64,000 bases of DNA from Oceanispirochaeta sp963676905 (GTDB lineage Bacteria > Spirochaetota > Spirochaetia > DSM-2461): positions 1,302,001 through 1,366,000 of the forward strand of contig CAXXVE010000001.1 in assembly GCA_963676905.2 (NCBI GenBank). Reading direction: 5' to 3'. Made by a program: the position numbers and the translations under genes. This document shows, piece by piece, positions 7,898 to 15,837 of the stretch. The notes under the pieces are model-generated. The model was not told the DNA's origin, did not search any database, and worked only from the letters and a program-made list of their open reading frames with translations. The number at the start of each line of letters is the position of its first letter. The first letter of the stretch is position 1.

Positions 7898-8860
7898 ATG
7901 ATATTCAGCAGCAGCGATGAAAATATAATGAAAGCCGCCGAGGTGATCCTCGCCGGAGGTCTGGTGGCCTTTCCCACCGAGACTGTTTACGGTCTTGGGG
8001 GCAACGCTCTGGATGCCAAAGCGGTAGCCTCCATCTTTGAAGCCAAGAGACGTCCCAGTTTTGATCCCCTTATCACCCATATCGCCGATCTCGGTAAGCT
8101 TGAAGAGCTGGCTGATATCAGAGACAAAAGGGTTTATGATCTGGCGGAGAAGTTCTGGCCCGGCGCCCTGACCCTCATCGTTCCCAAGCGGGACATCGTT
8201 CCCTCCCTTGTCTGCTCCGGACTGCCTACTATGGCCGTCAGAATGCCTGACCATCCCATAGCCCTCTCTCTGATCAGACAGTCCAGCGGGGCTGTCGCGG
8301 CTCCTTCGGCCAACTCCTTCGGGTATTTGAGCCCCACCGAAGCGGTCCATGTGGAGGAGGATCTGGGAAGCCGTATCGATATGGTCCTTGAGGGCGGCCC
8401 CTGCCGTGTGGGCGTTGAGTCAACGGTTCTGGACCTTACCAGGGAGTCTCCCATTATCCTGAGGCCCGGCGGACTGACCCGTCAGGAGATAGAAGCGGTC
8501 CTCGGCCCTGTGGAGCAGTTCAACAGAACCACTACATCCCCCACGGCCCCCGGCCAGCTTGAGATGCACTACTCCCCCCGGACTGTGCTCCATATTGTTG
8601 ATCATCTGTCTCAGGTTCCCGTTGCATCAAGAATCAGGGCTGCGGCGCTTATATACTCTGACGCTTCAAGGGGGGACGGATTTGCCGCATCGGAACTCCT
8701 CACTCCGTCTGGAAGCCCCGTTGAGGCAGCGTCCCGCCTCTTTTCCGCTCTCCATGCCCTGGACCAGAAAAGTCTGGACTGCATTTATGCCGAGAGAATT
8801 CCCGAAGAGGGCATAGGCCGGGCAGTTATGGACCGGATCTACAAGGCTTCGGAAAAATAA
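7898..8860 (+). CDS. sua5: L-threonylcarbamoyladenylate synthase, two-domain Sua5 type
   Basis: 320 residues. The N-terminal YrdC domain (about 8-200) has the hallmark FPTETVYGLGGNA and the KRRPSFDPLITHI segment; the C-terminal Sua5 domain follows (about 230-320). The enzyme makes threonylcarbamoyl-AMP from threonine, bicarbonate and ATP, the first step in t6A37 modification of ANN-decoding tRNAs. The reading frame extends upstream to 7673, but ATG 7898 has AGGAA at the right distance and gives the usual family start. There is no functional link to its neighbours. Confidence 0.92.
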   Translation: MIFSSSDENIMKAAEVILAGGLVAFPTETVYGLGGNALDAKAVASIFEAKRRPSFDPLITHIADLGKLEELADIRDKRVYDLAEKFWPGALTLIVPKRDIVPSLVCSGLPTMAVRMPDHPIALSLIRQSSGAVAAPSANSFGYLSPTEAVHVEEDLGSRIDMVLEGGPCRVGVESTVLDLTRESPIILRPGGLTRQEIEAVLGPVEQFNRTTTSPTAPGQLEMHYSPRTVLHIVDHLSQVPVASRIRAAALIYSDASRGDGFAASELLTPSGSPVEAASRLFSALHALDQKSLDCIYAERIPEEGIGRAVMDRIYKASEK

Positions 8861-8935
8861 GTCTGAACCGCCTGGAGACTCTGCCGGTCAGATCCTACCG
8901 TTTATGAAAAAATAGAGGACAGCTCGTTTTTTCTC

Positions 8936-8964
8936 TTGATTATTGTACTAATTAGTAATATATT
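8936..8964 (+). promoter_or_regulatory. MarR promoter with operator in the spacer
   Basis: TTGATT (8936-8941) and TATATT (8959-8964) are 17 bases apart. The perfect palindrome TACTAATTAGTA (8946-8957) fills the spacer, where a bound repressor would block RNA polymerase. The expected start, about 8971, is almost at the ATG (8973), and no ribosome-binding site is visible, so the mRNA may be leaderless or nearly so. Confidence 0.55.
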
Positions 8965-8972
8965 GAATTCAG

Positions 8973-9416
8973 ATGAAGAAAAAACAGTACGGAACAGAGA
9001 ACGACTTGAACTTGAAGCTGATGATTGCCCTCTCCAGATCTATGCAGTATCTGAGAAAGGGTGAGATGGAAAACATCAGTGCTGCGGGTCTGACTATTTC
9101 GCAGTTTTCCGTTCTGGAGATGCTTTATCACAAGGGTGATCTCAGAATCTGTGAGATAATCGAGAAGACCCTCTCCACCGGAGGCAATATGACAGTCGTC
9201 GTTGCCAATCTTGTTAAGGAGGGGCTTGTTCTCAGGAGAAAGGATCCCGAAGACGGAAGAGCGAGCCTTCTGAGTCTGTCCGAGAAGGGAAGAGAGAAAA
9301 TTTCAGAACTCTTTCCCCTTCATGTGGAGACTCTGGATCAGCTCTACTCTTCACTTGAAATGGATGAAAAGAGGAGCCTTCTGGGGTTGCTGAAGAAGCT
9401 GACCGGAAGAGCATAG
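8973..9416 (+). CDS. MarR-family transcriptional regulator
   Basis: 147 residues, typical MarR length. The winged-helix core is TISQFSVLEMLYHKG (recognition region near 45-85), followed by the diagnostic wing DPEDGRASLLSLSEKG (near 92-107). The same TACTAATTAGT palindrome lies in its own promoter and just before the nitroreductase gene. It therefore probably represses both and responds to a small aromatic or oxidising ligand. No Shine-Dalgarno sequence precedes the ATG. Confidence 0.9.
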   Translation: MKKKQYGTENDLNLKLMIALSRSMQYLRKGEMENISAAGLTISQFSVLEMLYHKGDLRICEIIEKTLSTGGNMTVVVANLVKEGLVLRRKDPEDGRASLLSLSEKGREKISELFPLHVETLDQLYSSLEMDEKRSLLGLLKKLTGRA

Positions 9417-9435
9417 TCTCTTTTTTTATATGATA

Positions 9436-9448
9436 TTACTAATTAGTT
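9436..9448 (+). promoter_or_regulatory. Second copy of the MarR operator
   Basis: TTACTAATTAGTT repeats the palindrome of the MarR promoter and lies 16 bases before the nitroreductase start. A repressor bound here would affect nitroreductase expression separately from the upstream copy. Confidence 0.6.
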
Positions 9449-9463
9449 ATAATGGAGATTACA

Positions 9464-10066
9464 ATGAGCACAGTATTTAACAGACGGGCAGTCAATTTTT
9501 TTAATAAAGAGAAGGAGATCGGAGACGATCTTCTCAAGGAAATAATCAACCTGGCAGTAACAGCGCCTTCGGCATTCAACCTTCAGCCCTGGGACATCAT
9601 TGCGGTGCGTTCAAAGGAGGCCAAGCAGAAGCTGTTTGAAAACTCAAACAGTCAGCCTAAAATTCTGGAAGCCCCTGTAACACTGATTCTGGTTGGCAAC
9701 AGAGAAGCCTACAAGGAAGACAATCCTCACTGGACCTACATGAAGGAGACCTTCGGAGAGGATGCGGCCAAAGGCGCCATGGATGCGGCGGCCTTTCTCT
9801 ATGGATCTACCGAAGAGAGGAAGGTCAAGTTTGCCGAGAGCAATGTAGGCCTTCTTGCAATGTCCATCATGTATGCAGCCCGGAATCACGGTGTAGATTC
9901 CCATCCCATCAGCGGAATTGATTTTGAAGGTGTTAAGAAGGCCTTCGATATAAACGGCAGCCGTGATGTGGTGATGCTTATCAGCCTCGGTTTCCACGAT
10001 GAGTCAAAGGAGCTCTATCCAAGGAGTCCCAGACGGGAGTTCGACGAGCTTGTGAAGACGGCCTGA
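9464..10066 (+). CDS. Nitroreductase-family FMN oxidoreductase
   Basis: 200 residues, the size of small NAD(P)H nitroreductases. RRAVNFF near the start and APSAFNLQPWDIIAV (near 28-42) are the typical FMN-contacting regions. The family reduces nitro compounds, quinones or flavins using FMN. I chose ATG 9464 over ATG 9452 because GGAG (9454-9457) is well placed for it. Control by the adjacent MarR regulator suggests a role in detoxifying electrophiles or aromatic compounds. Confidence 0.88.
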   Translation: MSTVFNRRAVNFFNKEKEIGDDLLKEIINLAVTAPSAFNLQPWDIIAVRSKEAKQKLFENSNSQPKILEAPVTLILVGNREAYKEDNPHWTYMKETFGEDAAKGAMDAAAFLYGSTEERKVKFAESNVGLLAMSIMYAARNHGVDSHPISGIDFEGVKKAFDINGSRDVVMLISLGFHDESKELYPRSPRREFDELVKTA

Positions 10067-10088
10067 TAAATATCCGAATCTGAAATAA

Positions 10089-10119
10089 AAAGCCGGTCTG
10101 AAATGACCGGCTTTATTTT
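10089..10119. terminator. Bidirectional intrinsic terminator
   Basis: AAAGCCGGTC (10089-10098) pairs with GACCGGCTTT (10105-10114) around a six-base loop, with T-rich sequence downstream and A-rich sequence upstream. It can end the nitroreductase transcript and the converging flavodoxin transcript. Confidence 0.85.
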
Positions 10120-10138
10120 TGTTTTAGTGAAAAGAGAC

Positions 10139-10621
10139 CTACCGGAGCAGAGCCGCCCACTGGATTATCCGCTGCTCTGTCAGGTCGGACTGGTTGTCCT
10201 CATCCAGTGCAAGGCCTATGAAGTTATCGCCTTCAGCAGCGGCGGAAGAGTCAAAGCTGTAGCCCTCAACGGGCCATGCCCCTGACAGTGTTCCACCGGC
10301 GGCGGTGATCTTATCCTTAAGAAAGGCCATGGCGTCAACAAATGAGTCGGGATACCCTTCCTGATCACCCAGGCCGAAGAGTGCGACAGTCTTGCCGCTG
10401 TAGTCTATGGCTGAAAGAAGTTCAAGATTGCTCTCCCAGTCGTCCTGCAGGTCTCCAATGCCCCATGTGGATGTACCGAAAATAAGTCTGTCACAGTCTT
10501 TAAGCTGATCAGCGCTGCAGCTGCTCACTTCCAATACTTGTGCTCCTCCCAGTGCTTCGGCTATCTGCCGGGCTGCTGTCTCTGTATTTCCTGTGGTGGA
10601 ACCGTAAATTACTGCTGTCAT
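10139..10621 (-). CDS. Flavodoxin
   Basis: 160 residues. The FMN phosphate loop GSTTGNTETAA is at the N-terminus, FGTSTWGIGDLQDDWE (near 48-64) is the second FMN loop, and VALFGLGDQEGYPDSF (near 80-95) is also diagnostic. It is a soluble electron carrier that replaces ferredoxin. It lies 18 bases downstream of a DUF2023-like gene in the same operon. Confidence 0.92.
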   Translation of the reverse strand: MTAVIYGSTTGNTETAARQIAEALGGAQVLEVSSCSADQLKDCDRLIFGTSTWGIGDLQDDWESNLELLSAIDYSGKTVALFGLGDQEGYPDSFVDAMAFLKDKITAAGGTLSGAWPVEGYSFDSSAAAEGDNFIGLALDEDNQSDLTEQRIIQWAALLR

Positions 10622-10639
10622 TATATCTCTCCTGAAATT

Positions 10640-10990
10640 TTATACTGCCTTAACGGCGCTCTTGCCTCTTTCTGACTCTTCTCTTTTCTTGAGGAACCGT
10701 CTGCACTGCAGTTTCAGATCATATCCAAGCAGGGTTCCCAGAATGAAATCCTCCTGGTCTGTCAGACGGTGGAGACGGAGGGTGCTGAATTTTCTGAGGA
10801 CCTCAATGCAGACCTTTTCTCCGAAGAAGACATTTATCTTCTGCTCTGAAACAGGGTGGAGAAGGTAGGTAATGTTGTCTCTTTTGAGTTTGGCTTCAAC
10901 AAAAGGAATCTCTTCGGTCAGGCAGGTGTGGAGTACCAGACGGCGCAGTCCCTTTTTAAGTTCATAGATGTGGTGGATAAATACCTGCAT
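10640..10990 (-). CDS. DUF2023-like small protein, partner of flavodoxin
   Basis: About 116-118 residues, no signal peptide or membrane segment. The opening MQVFIHHIYELKKGLRRLVL and the later LSTLRLHRLTDQEDFILGTLLGYD type of sequence match my memory of the DUF2023 family, often encoded beside flavodoxin; this was not checked by search. Two ATG codons (10996 and 10990) are possible starts. The function is unknown. The fixed pairing with flavodoxin suggests a regulatory or electron-transfer accessory role. Confidence 0.7.
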   Translation of the reverse strand: MQVFIHHIYELKKGLRRLVLHTCLTEEIPFVEAKLKRDNITYLLHPVSEQKINVFFGEKVCIEVLRKFSTLRLHRLTDQEDFILGTLLGYDLKLQCRRFLKKREESERGKSAVKAV

Positions 10991-11130
10991 TTTCATTCCT
11001 CATATAAAATATGGTATTACTATATAAATTAGGGACAACTAACGTCAAGAGTTAACCTGGATAAATATTTCTATCTGTCCGTATCCCGGCAATTTGTGAT
11101 ATTCTGTTGGAGCGAAGGGAGGAAGCTGAA

Positions 11131-11883
11131 ATGAGCCTCTATCATCTGATCTATTTTATCGCGGCCCTGACGGCTGTATTTATTCAGGCAAGGAGCCGGG
11201 TCTTACAGGATTTGCCCGCTGAAATGATGACGGCCGGGCTTCAGGGGGAGCTTGACGGGCTTCTCAGGAAGCGGCGATTTATGAGTCCCTTTATTGCCGG
11301 ACTGACAGCCCTTCTTATTCTTCTGATTACCCTGCGCTACGGTCTCTGGAAGGAAAACCTGCCCCTTACCTTTATACCCGTCTGGGCTCTGGCCTCACTG
11401 GGGGATGTGTTTATCGAAGGGGCTTACTCCATCAGCGATAAAAAGAAGCAGGACCGCTTCTATCTTACAGGCATGGTTATCTTTATGGGAATGACCGTTC
11501 TTCTGGGAGCCGGACTGATAAACAATGCCCTGAAGACCCCGCTTCCCCTGTATGCCCATATTACAGCTGTGGCTCTTCCTCTGGCTGTCGGCGCCGGAGC
11601 CTTTACAACCCTGAAGCTGGACAGGGATACCCTGGTACCCATGATTGTCTACGATCTTGCAGTCTCTGTTCTCTTCTGCGGAGGCCTTTACTCCCTCTTT
11701 GCCGGAGAGTATCAGCTCGCTTATATTGGCATAGGCTATTTTCTGTCTGACTGGCTGGTGGGACTGCGGGATTTCGGAAGGCGGAAGCCGCGCTTTCTGG
11801 AGCGCTGGAATCTGCTGCTGATCCTTCTCCTCTACTACTCCATTATGATGATGTCGGTGGATGCGGTTCTTAAGCTTGTTTGA
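11131..11883 (+). CDS. YhhN/TMEM86-like integral membrane protein
   Basis: 250 residues with about eight transmembrane helices. SLGDVFIEGAYS (near 90-101) and a later LSDWLVGLRDF resemble the GD and SD motifs of the YhhN (lysoplasmalogenase) family. If so, it would hydrolyse the vinyl-ether bond of lysoplasmalogens, lipids found in anaerobes. GGGAGG (11117-11122) supports ATG 11131 over an in-frame start at 11107. The assignment is by motif only, and it could be an unrelated multi-pass protein. Confidence 0.55.
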   Translation: MSLYHLIYFIAALTAVFIQARSRVLQDLPAEMMTAGLQGELDGLLRKRRFMSPFIAGLTALLILLITLRYGLWKENLPLTFIPVWALASLGDVFIEGAYSISDKKKQDRFYLTGMVIFMGMTVLLGAGLINNALKTPLPLYAHITAVALPLAVGAGAFTTLKLDRDTLVPMIVYDLAVSVLFCGGLYSLFAGEYQLAYIGIGYFLSDWLVGLRDFGRRKPRFLERWNLLLILLLYYSIMMMSVDAVLKLV

Positions 11884-11904
11884 GGGCTGCCTTTCGGATA
11901 ACTC

Positions 11905-13218
11905 TTAGTCTGCAGGGCTGAAGATATCCTGCTCAACACCATCCCAGAAGACTCTGATATGCCCTGTCGATTCTGAAATTACAACTGATACCACAGGGGC
12001 GACGAGGGTAATTCCGAGTGCCGCCGCATGGCGGGCCCCCAGACCGGGCTGGAGCTTCATCTTATGGGGCGGCACAGAGAGATAGGTTCCCCCGGAGTGG
12101 ATATAGCCGCTGTTACCGATGATATAGGCACCGTCAATCTTGGAGAACTCCTTTATTGTCTCAGACAGTCCGGGATCGAGGATACTCCGTTCATGCTCCT
12201 TCAAGCCTCCGAAGGGGTTGATAATGAGCTGCCTGCAGTACTCTGAAATCTGATCGTATTCCCCCAGAACAAAGATGGTCCCCGCCGGTTTTCCCTCCCG
12301 GCCCTGACGAGAGAGTTCCGAGGCCAGGGCTATGACGCGGCTTAAAATCTCAAGATTCACATTGTGGGGGTTGCTGTAGTTGAGAACACGGGCCTCATCG
12401 TAGAGATCTCCTGGAATGGATGAGATGGATATGCTGTGGGCCATCGCTTCAAATTCGAAGCCCGAAAGACTTATGGCCACGTCCCCTGTTTCAAGGAGTT
12501 TGTCGGACCACATCTTCTTCAGAATCTCCTTCTGATCCTTTATAAATCCCTGCACCGGATATATCCGGCTGAAGAAGGGAGACAGAAAGTCCTTCCGGTC
12601 AAGGACGCGTGCCTTGCTGCTGACAAGTATTATCCTGCGGCCCTTCATCACTTCGCTGAGAGCCATGATCTGAATAAAGGAGTTGGAGAAGAGGACTATC
12701 TTTGCCTGGGGAAGCGCCGCGGCCAGACGCCCTGTCTCCTTCAGGAGTGCATGGGTGATACTCTCCTTTTCATCGGAGGTGTTCTTCTCCTTCCGAGCCT
12801 GCGCGGAGAGCAGAATCTGGCTGACTTCATCGCTGTGCTGCGCCTGGCCCAGTTTGTCCTGCACTCCCGGAATCTGGAGGATTGAAGCCAGCCTGGAGAG
12901 AGTGGAGAGGTGGTCCTCCCTGTTGCAGACAAGCATGATGATGATCCGCACCCTGTCTCCCGCGGTGTTCCAGGGGATACCCTGTTTTGAGAAACCGCAG
13001 AGAACACGGGGGGTAACGTCTCCCTCCAGGACCGCATGGGGAAAGGCTATGCCTGTCCCCACCATGGTGGAGGCTTCGGTCTCCCGTTTGAGGCACTCTG
13101 AAAGAATCATACTGCGGAAATCCGGACTGTCCTCTTTGAAGAAGTAGCTGACCATCTCCTCGAGGAGAGGCTCCTTCTCGTTCAGACGGCTTTCCATTAC
13201 TCTGCTCAGGTCTATCAT
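11905..13218 (-). CDS. PTS EIIA / pyruvate-kinase-C-like / diadenylate cyclase (DAC) fusion
   Basis: 437 residues, three domains. Residues 1-140 are an EIIA type-2 domain with the phosphoacceptor motif GIAFPH (His61). Residues about 150-260 look like the pyruvate-kinase C-terminal alpha/beta fold. Residues about 300-430 are a DAC domain: NPF at 334-336, DGA at 362-364, GARHAAALGIT at 395-404 and ISESTG at 414-419, the residues that bind ATP and make c-di-AMP. A PK_C plus DAC pairing is known in archaeal DacZ-type enzymes; an added EIIA domain is unusual. Phosphorylation of His61 by HPr could link sugar uptake to c-di-AMP synthesis (inference). It is divergent from the Rrf2 operon. Confidence 0.85.
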   Translation of the reverse strand: MIDLSRVMESRLNEKEPLLEEMVSYFFKEDSPDFRSMILSECLKRETEASTMVGTGIAFPHAVLEGDVTPRVLCGFSKQGIPWNTAGDRVRIIIMLVCNREDHLSTLSRLASILQIPGVQDKLGQAQHSDEVSQILLSAQARKEKNTSDEKESITHALLKETGRLAAALPQAKIVLFSNSFIQIMALSEVMKGRRIILVSSKARVLDRKDFLSPFFSRIYPVQGFIKDQKEILKKMWSDKLLETGDVAISLSGFEFEAMAHSISISSIPGDLYDEARVLNYSNPHNVNLEILSRVIALASELSRQGREGKPAGTIFVLGEYDQISEYCRQLIINPFGGLKEHERSILDPGLSETIKEFSKIDGAYIIGNSGYIHSGGTYLSVPPHKMKLQPGLGARHAAALGITLVAPVVSVVISESTGHIRVFWDGVEQDIFSPAD

Positions 13219-13306
13219 TTCTGACCCCCCGTTCCCCGTTTTGTAACACAGGTTACATTATAGAGCAATCTCCTCCCTCCTGAAGATATTTTCGGGGATT
13301 TTAAGA

Positions 13307-13350
13307 TTGACCCTTTACTTTCTATTTAAGTATTCTGATACCGAAATACT
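13307..13350 (+). promoter_or_regulatory. Rrf2 operon promoter with overlapping inverted repeat
   Basis: TTGACC (13307-13312) and TATTCT (13331-13336) are 18 bases apart. The inverted repeat AGTATT (13329-13334) with AATACT (13345-13350), ten bases between the arms, covers the -10 box. This is a likely site for autorepression by the Rrf2 protein encoded just downstream. Confidence 0.5.
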
Positions 13351-13387
13351 GTAAATCCCGGAGGGCCGGGAGTGTTAAGGGGGAGTT

Positions 13388-13852
13388 ATGAATCAGCTAA
13401 TCAACATATCCGAAGCCGCATCCCTGGGATTCCACGGACTGGCCCTTATCGCCCGGGAAGCGCCGAACCGGCTCAATGTGAAGAAGGCCGCCGCTATGCT
13501 TCAGGTATCCGAAGCCCACCTTGCCAAGGTTTTCCAGACCCTTGCAAAGGCAGGAATGATAAGCTCCCTTCGGGGGCCTTCGGGAGGATTTGTTCTCAGC
13601 AGACCGCCTGAGGAGCTTTCATTTCTGGATATCTATGAGGCTGTTGAGTCTCCTGTGCATCTGGAGGAGTGTCCCCTGGGCCACAGCTTCTGCGGATTCC
13701 ACGACTGTATCTTCGACAGCCGGCTTGGCAGCATCAGCCGGGAGATTATCAAGACACTGGGGGGGATTACCCTCAGGCAGTTTGCATCGGGAGCTGATTC
13801 CGGTGCCGATGAGACGACAAACACGGGGGCTGCCCCCCTGAAGGAGAGATAA
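13388..13852 (+). CDS. Rrf2-family transcriptional regulator with a Cys triad
   Basis: 154 residues. The winged helix-turn-helix covers about 1-75, with the Rrf2 wing signature LRGPSGGFVLSRPP (61-74). Cys95, Cys102 and Cys107 (spacing C-x6-C-x4-C) stand where IscR/NsrR proteins ligate an iron-sulfur cluster. It is therefore probably a sensor of Fe-S status, oxygen, nitric oxide or a metal. Translation begins at an ATG preceded by GGGGGAG. Its stop codon directly abuts the next ATG, and it heads a six-gene operon it presumably controls. Confidence 0.9.
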   Translation: MNQLINISEAASLGFHGLALIAREAPNRLNVKKAAAMLQVSEAHLAKVFQTLAKAGMISSLRGPSGGFVLSRPPEELSFLDIYEAVESPVHLEECPLGHSFCGFHDCIFDSRLGSISREIIKTLGGITLRQFASGADSGADETTNTGAAPLKER

Positions 13853-15127
13853 ATGAGTTATTTCAGTTCGGAAGATACACTGTTCAAAATTATTGAGGAG
13901 TATCCCGAGACCATTCCCGTTTTTGCCTCAAACGGTTTTCCCCAGATGGAGAACCGGGAGAAGAGGGAGGTCTTTGCAAGAACTATCTCTCTTGAAACAG
14001 CACTGATATTGAAGAACCTGGATCTGAGGATCTTTACCTCCCTCCTCGAGGAGGCTATCGGGCAGAAGAGAAACTCCGCCGATGCGACTCTGAATGAGGC
14101 AGAGGTCAGGGAGGACGGGGAGGTTCTGAATATTGCCGGACTTCTGCCCTGTCCTGTTCGCCTGCCCCTGATGGAGCAGTTTAACGCCTTTCATGATGAG
14201 TATAAAAAGAACCACAGCATCCATATCAACCATGAGCTCAAGGCAGCCTCCATGGGACTGGACTGGGTTCAGGAGCATATAGACGGAGTGGAAGATCCTG
14301 TGGAGCTGCCGGACCTCTTTATCTCCGCCGGATTTGACATGTTCTTTGATGAGAAGAAGATCGGACGTTTCAAGAGGGAGGGGGTCTTTGAAGACACCAC
14401 GGGAATCGAAACATTCAACTCCCTTTTTAACGCTCTGGATCTGAAGGACCCCCGGGGGCACTACGGCATGATTGGCGTGGTTCCCGCTGTCTTTCTTATC
14501 AATACCGACGAGCTGGGGGACCGCCCCATGCCCCGGAGCTGGCAGGATGTGCTGGCTCCGGAGTTTGAAAGAAGAGTCTCCCTTCCTGTAGGCGACTTCG
14601 ATCTCTTCAACGGCATCCTCCTCAATATTCACAAGGTCTATGGTGAAGAGGGGGTCCGCCGTCTGGGCCGGAGTCTCCTTGAGTCCATGCATCCCTCACA
14701 GATGGTTAAATCCGACAGGAAGAAGAGTGAGAAACCCATTGTCACAATCATGCCCTACTTCTTTACAAAAATGGTCATCAACGGAGGTCCCATGGAGGCT
14801 GTATGGCCCGAAGACGGAGCCATTATCAGCCCCATTTTTATGCTCTCCAAGAAGCAGAAGATTGAGAAGCTCCAGCCGGTGATCGATTTCTTCGCCTCCA
14901 GAGAGGTGGGTGAGATCCTGTCCCATAACGGACGCTTCCCTTCGGTTCATCCCGATGTGGACAACAGAATTGATAGGGATAAAAAGTTTCTCTGGCTGGG
15001 CTGGGACTATATCTATTCCAACGATATTGCCGCCCTGATCAGCCGTTGTGAAGAGATCTTCAATGAGGCAAGCGGAATGAGTTCCGCAGATATGGTGTCC
15101 GCCGCGGCGGCAGGGGAGTGTGAATGA
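13853..15127 (+). CDS. Leaderless solute-binding-like protein with N-terminal DUF1858-like domain
   Basis: 424 residues. Residues 1-70 (DTLFKIIEEYPETIPVFASNGF and following) resemble DUF1858. From about residue 90 the sequence has the type-2 periplasmic-binding fold of iron/anion ABC receptors (AGLLPCPVRLPLMEQF; PRSWQDVLAPEFERRVSLP; NGRFPSVHPDVDN). There is no signal peptide, lipobox or membrane anchor, so it should be cytoplasmic, which is odd for this fold. It overlaps the GTPase gene by ATGA. With that GTPase and a permease-less ATPase it may hold or hand over a metal, oxyanion or cofactor. The ligand is unknown. Confidence 0.75.
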   Translation: MSYFSSEDTLFKIIEEYPETIPVFASNGFPQMENREKREVFARTISLETALILKNLDLRIFTSLLEEAIGQKRNSADATLNEAEVREDGEVLNIAGLLPCPVRLPLMEQFNAFHDEYKKNHSIHINHELKAASMGLDWVQEHIDGVEDPVELPDLFISAGFDMFFDEKKIGRFKREGVFEDTTGIETFNSLFNALDLKDPRGHYGMIGVVPAVFLINTDELGDRPMPRSWQDVLAPEFERRVSLPVGDFDLFNGILLNIHKVYGEEGVRRLGRSLLESMHPSQMVKSDRKKSEKPIVTIMPYFFTKMVINGGPMEAVWPEDGAIISPIFMLSKKQKIEKLQPVIDFFASREVGEILSHNGRFPSVHPDVDNRIDRDKKFLWLGWDYIYSNDIAALISRCEEIFNEASGMSSADMVSAAAAGECE

Positions 15128-15837
15128 ATCTTGTAACAATCTCCGGTCCCCCCTCATCAGGGAAGACCTCGGTCATTCTGAAAACCATTGACTCCCTGAA
15201 GAAGAGGAACCTGAAGGTGGGGGTCGTCAAGTTCGACTGCCTCTACACCGATGACGACCTCCTCTATGAAAAGGCGGGAATCCCTGTCCGAAAGGGTCTC
15301 TCCGGAGCTCTCTGCCCGGATCACTTCTTTGTAAGCAATGTGGAAGAGGTGACAAAGTGGGGCCTGGAAGAGGGGCTGGATGTGCTGATCTCAGAGTCTG
15401 CAGGGCTGTGCAACCGCTGCTCTCCCTATATCAAGGATATCAAGGCTGTCTGTGTGATTGACAACCTCAGCGGCATCAATACTCCCCGGAAGATAGGCCC
15501 CATGCTGAAATCGGCGGATATCGTTGTCATTACCAAGGGGGACATCGTCTCCCAGGCGGAGCGTGAGGTCTTTGCAAGCCGGGTCAATATGGTGAATCCC
15601 TCGGCGGTGATTATGAATATCAACGGTCTTACAGGGCAGGGGAGCTATGAACTGAGCACCCTTATCTATGATGAGAACGAGAGAATCGAGACCCTTGTGG
15701 GAAAGAAGCTCCGCTTCTCCATGCCCTCGGCCCTCTGCTCCTACTGCCTGGGAGAAACCAGGATCGGTGAGAGCTACCAGATGGGTAATGTCCGTAAGAT
15801 AAATCTGAACAGCCCTGATAAAGGAGGGGATAAGTGA
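15124..15837 (+). CDS. P-loop GTPase of the G3E (HypB/UreG/CobW-like) type
   Basis: 237 residues. Walker A GPPSSGKTS is at 8-16. A conserved Asp/Glu pair region ISESAG is near 82-88, and TKGD (near 138-141) fits the guanine-specificity motif. Two Cys pairs, CNRC (near 90) and CSYC (near 202), could bind a metal. G3E GTPases deliver nickel, cobalt or other metals to enzymes. It overlaps the genes on both sides by four bases, so it is translated in step with the binding-like protein and the ATPase. Class is likely; the cargo and target are unknown. Confidence 0.75.
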   Translation: MNLVTISGPPSSGKTSVILKTIDSLKKRNLKVGVVKFDCLYTDDDLLYEKAGIPVRKGLSGALCPDHFFVSNVEEVTKWGLEEGLDVLISESAGLCNRCSPYIKDIKAVCVIDNLSGINTPRKIGPMLKSADIVVITKGDIVSQAEREVFASRVNMVNPSAVIMNINGLTGQGSYELSTLIYDENERIETLVGKKLRFSMPSALCSYCLGETRIGESYQMGNVRKINLNSPDKGGDK

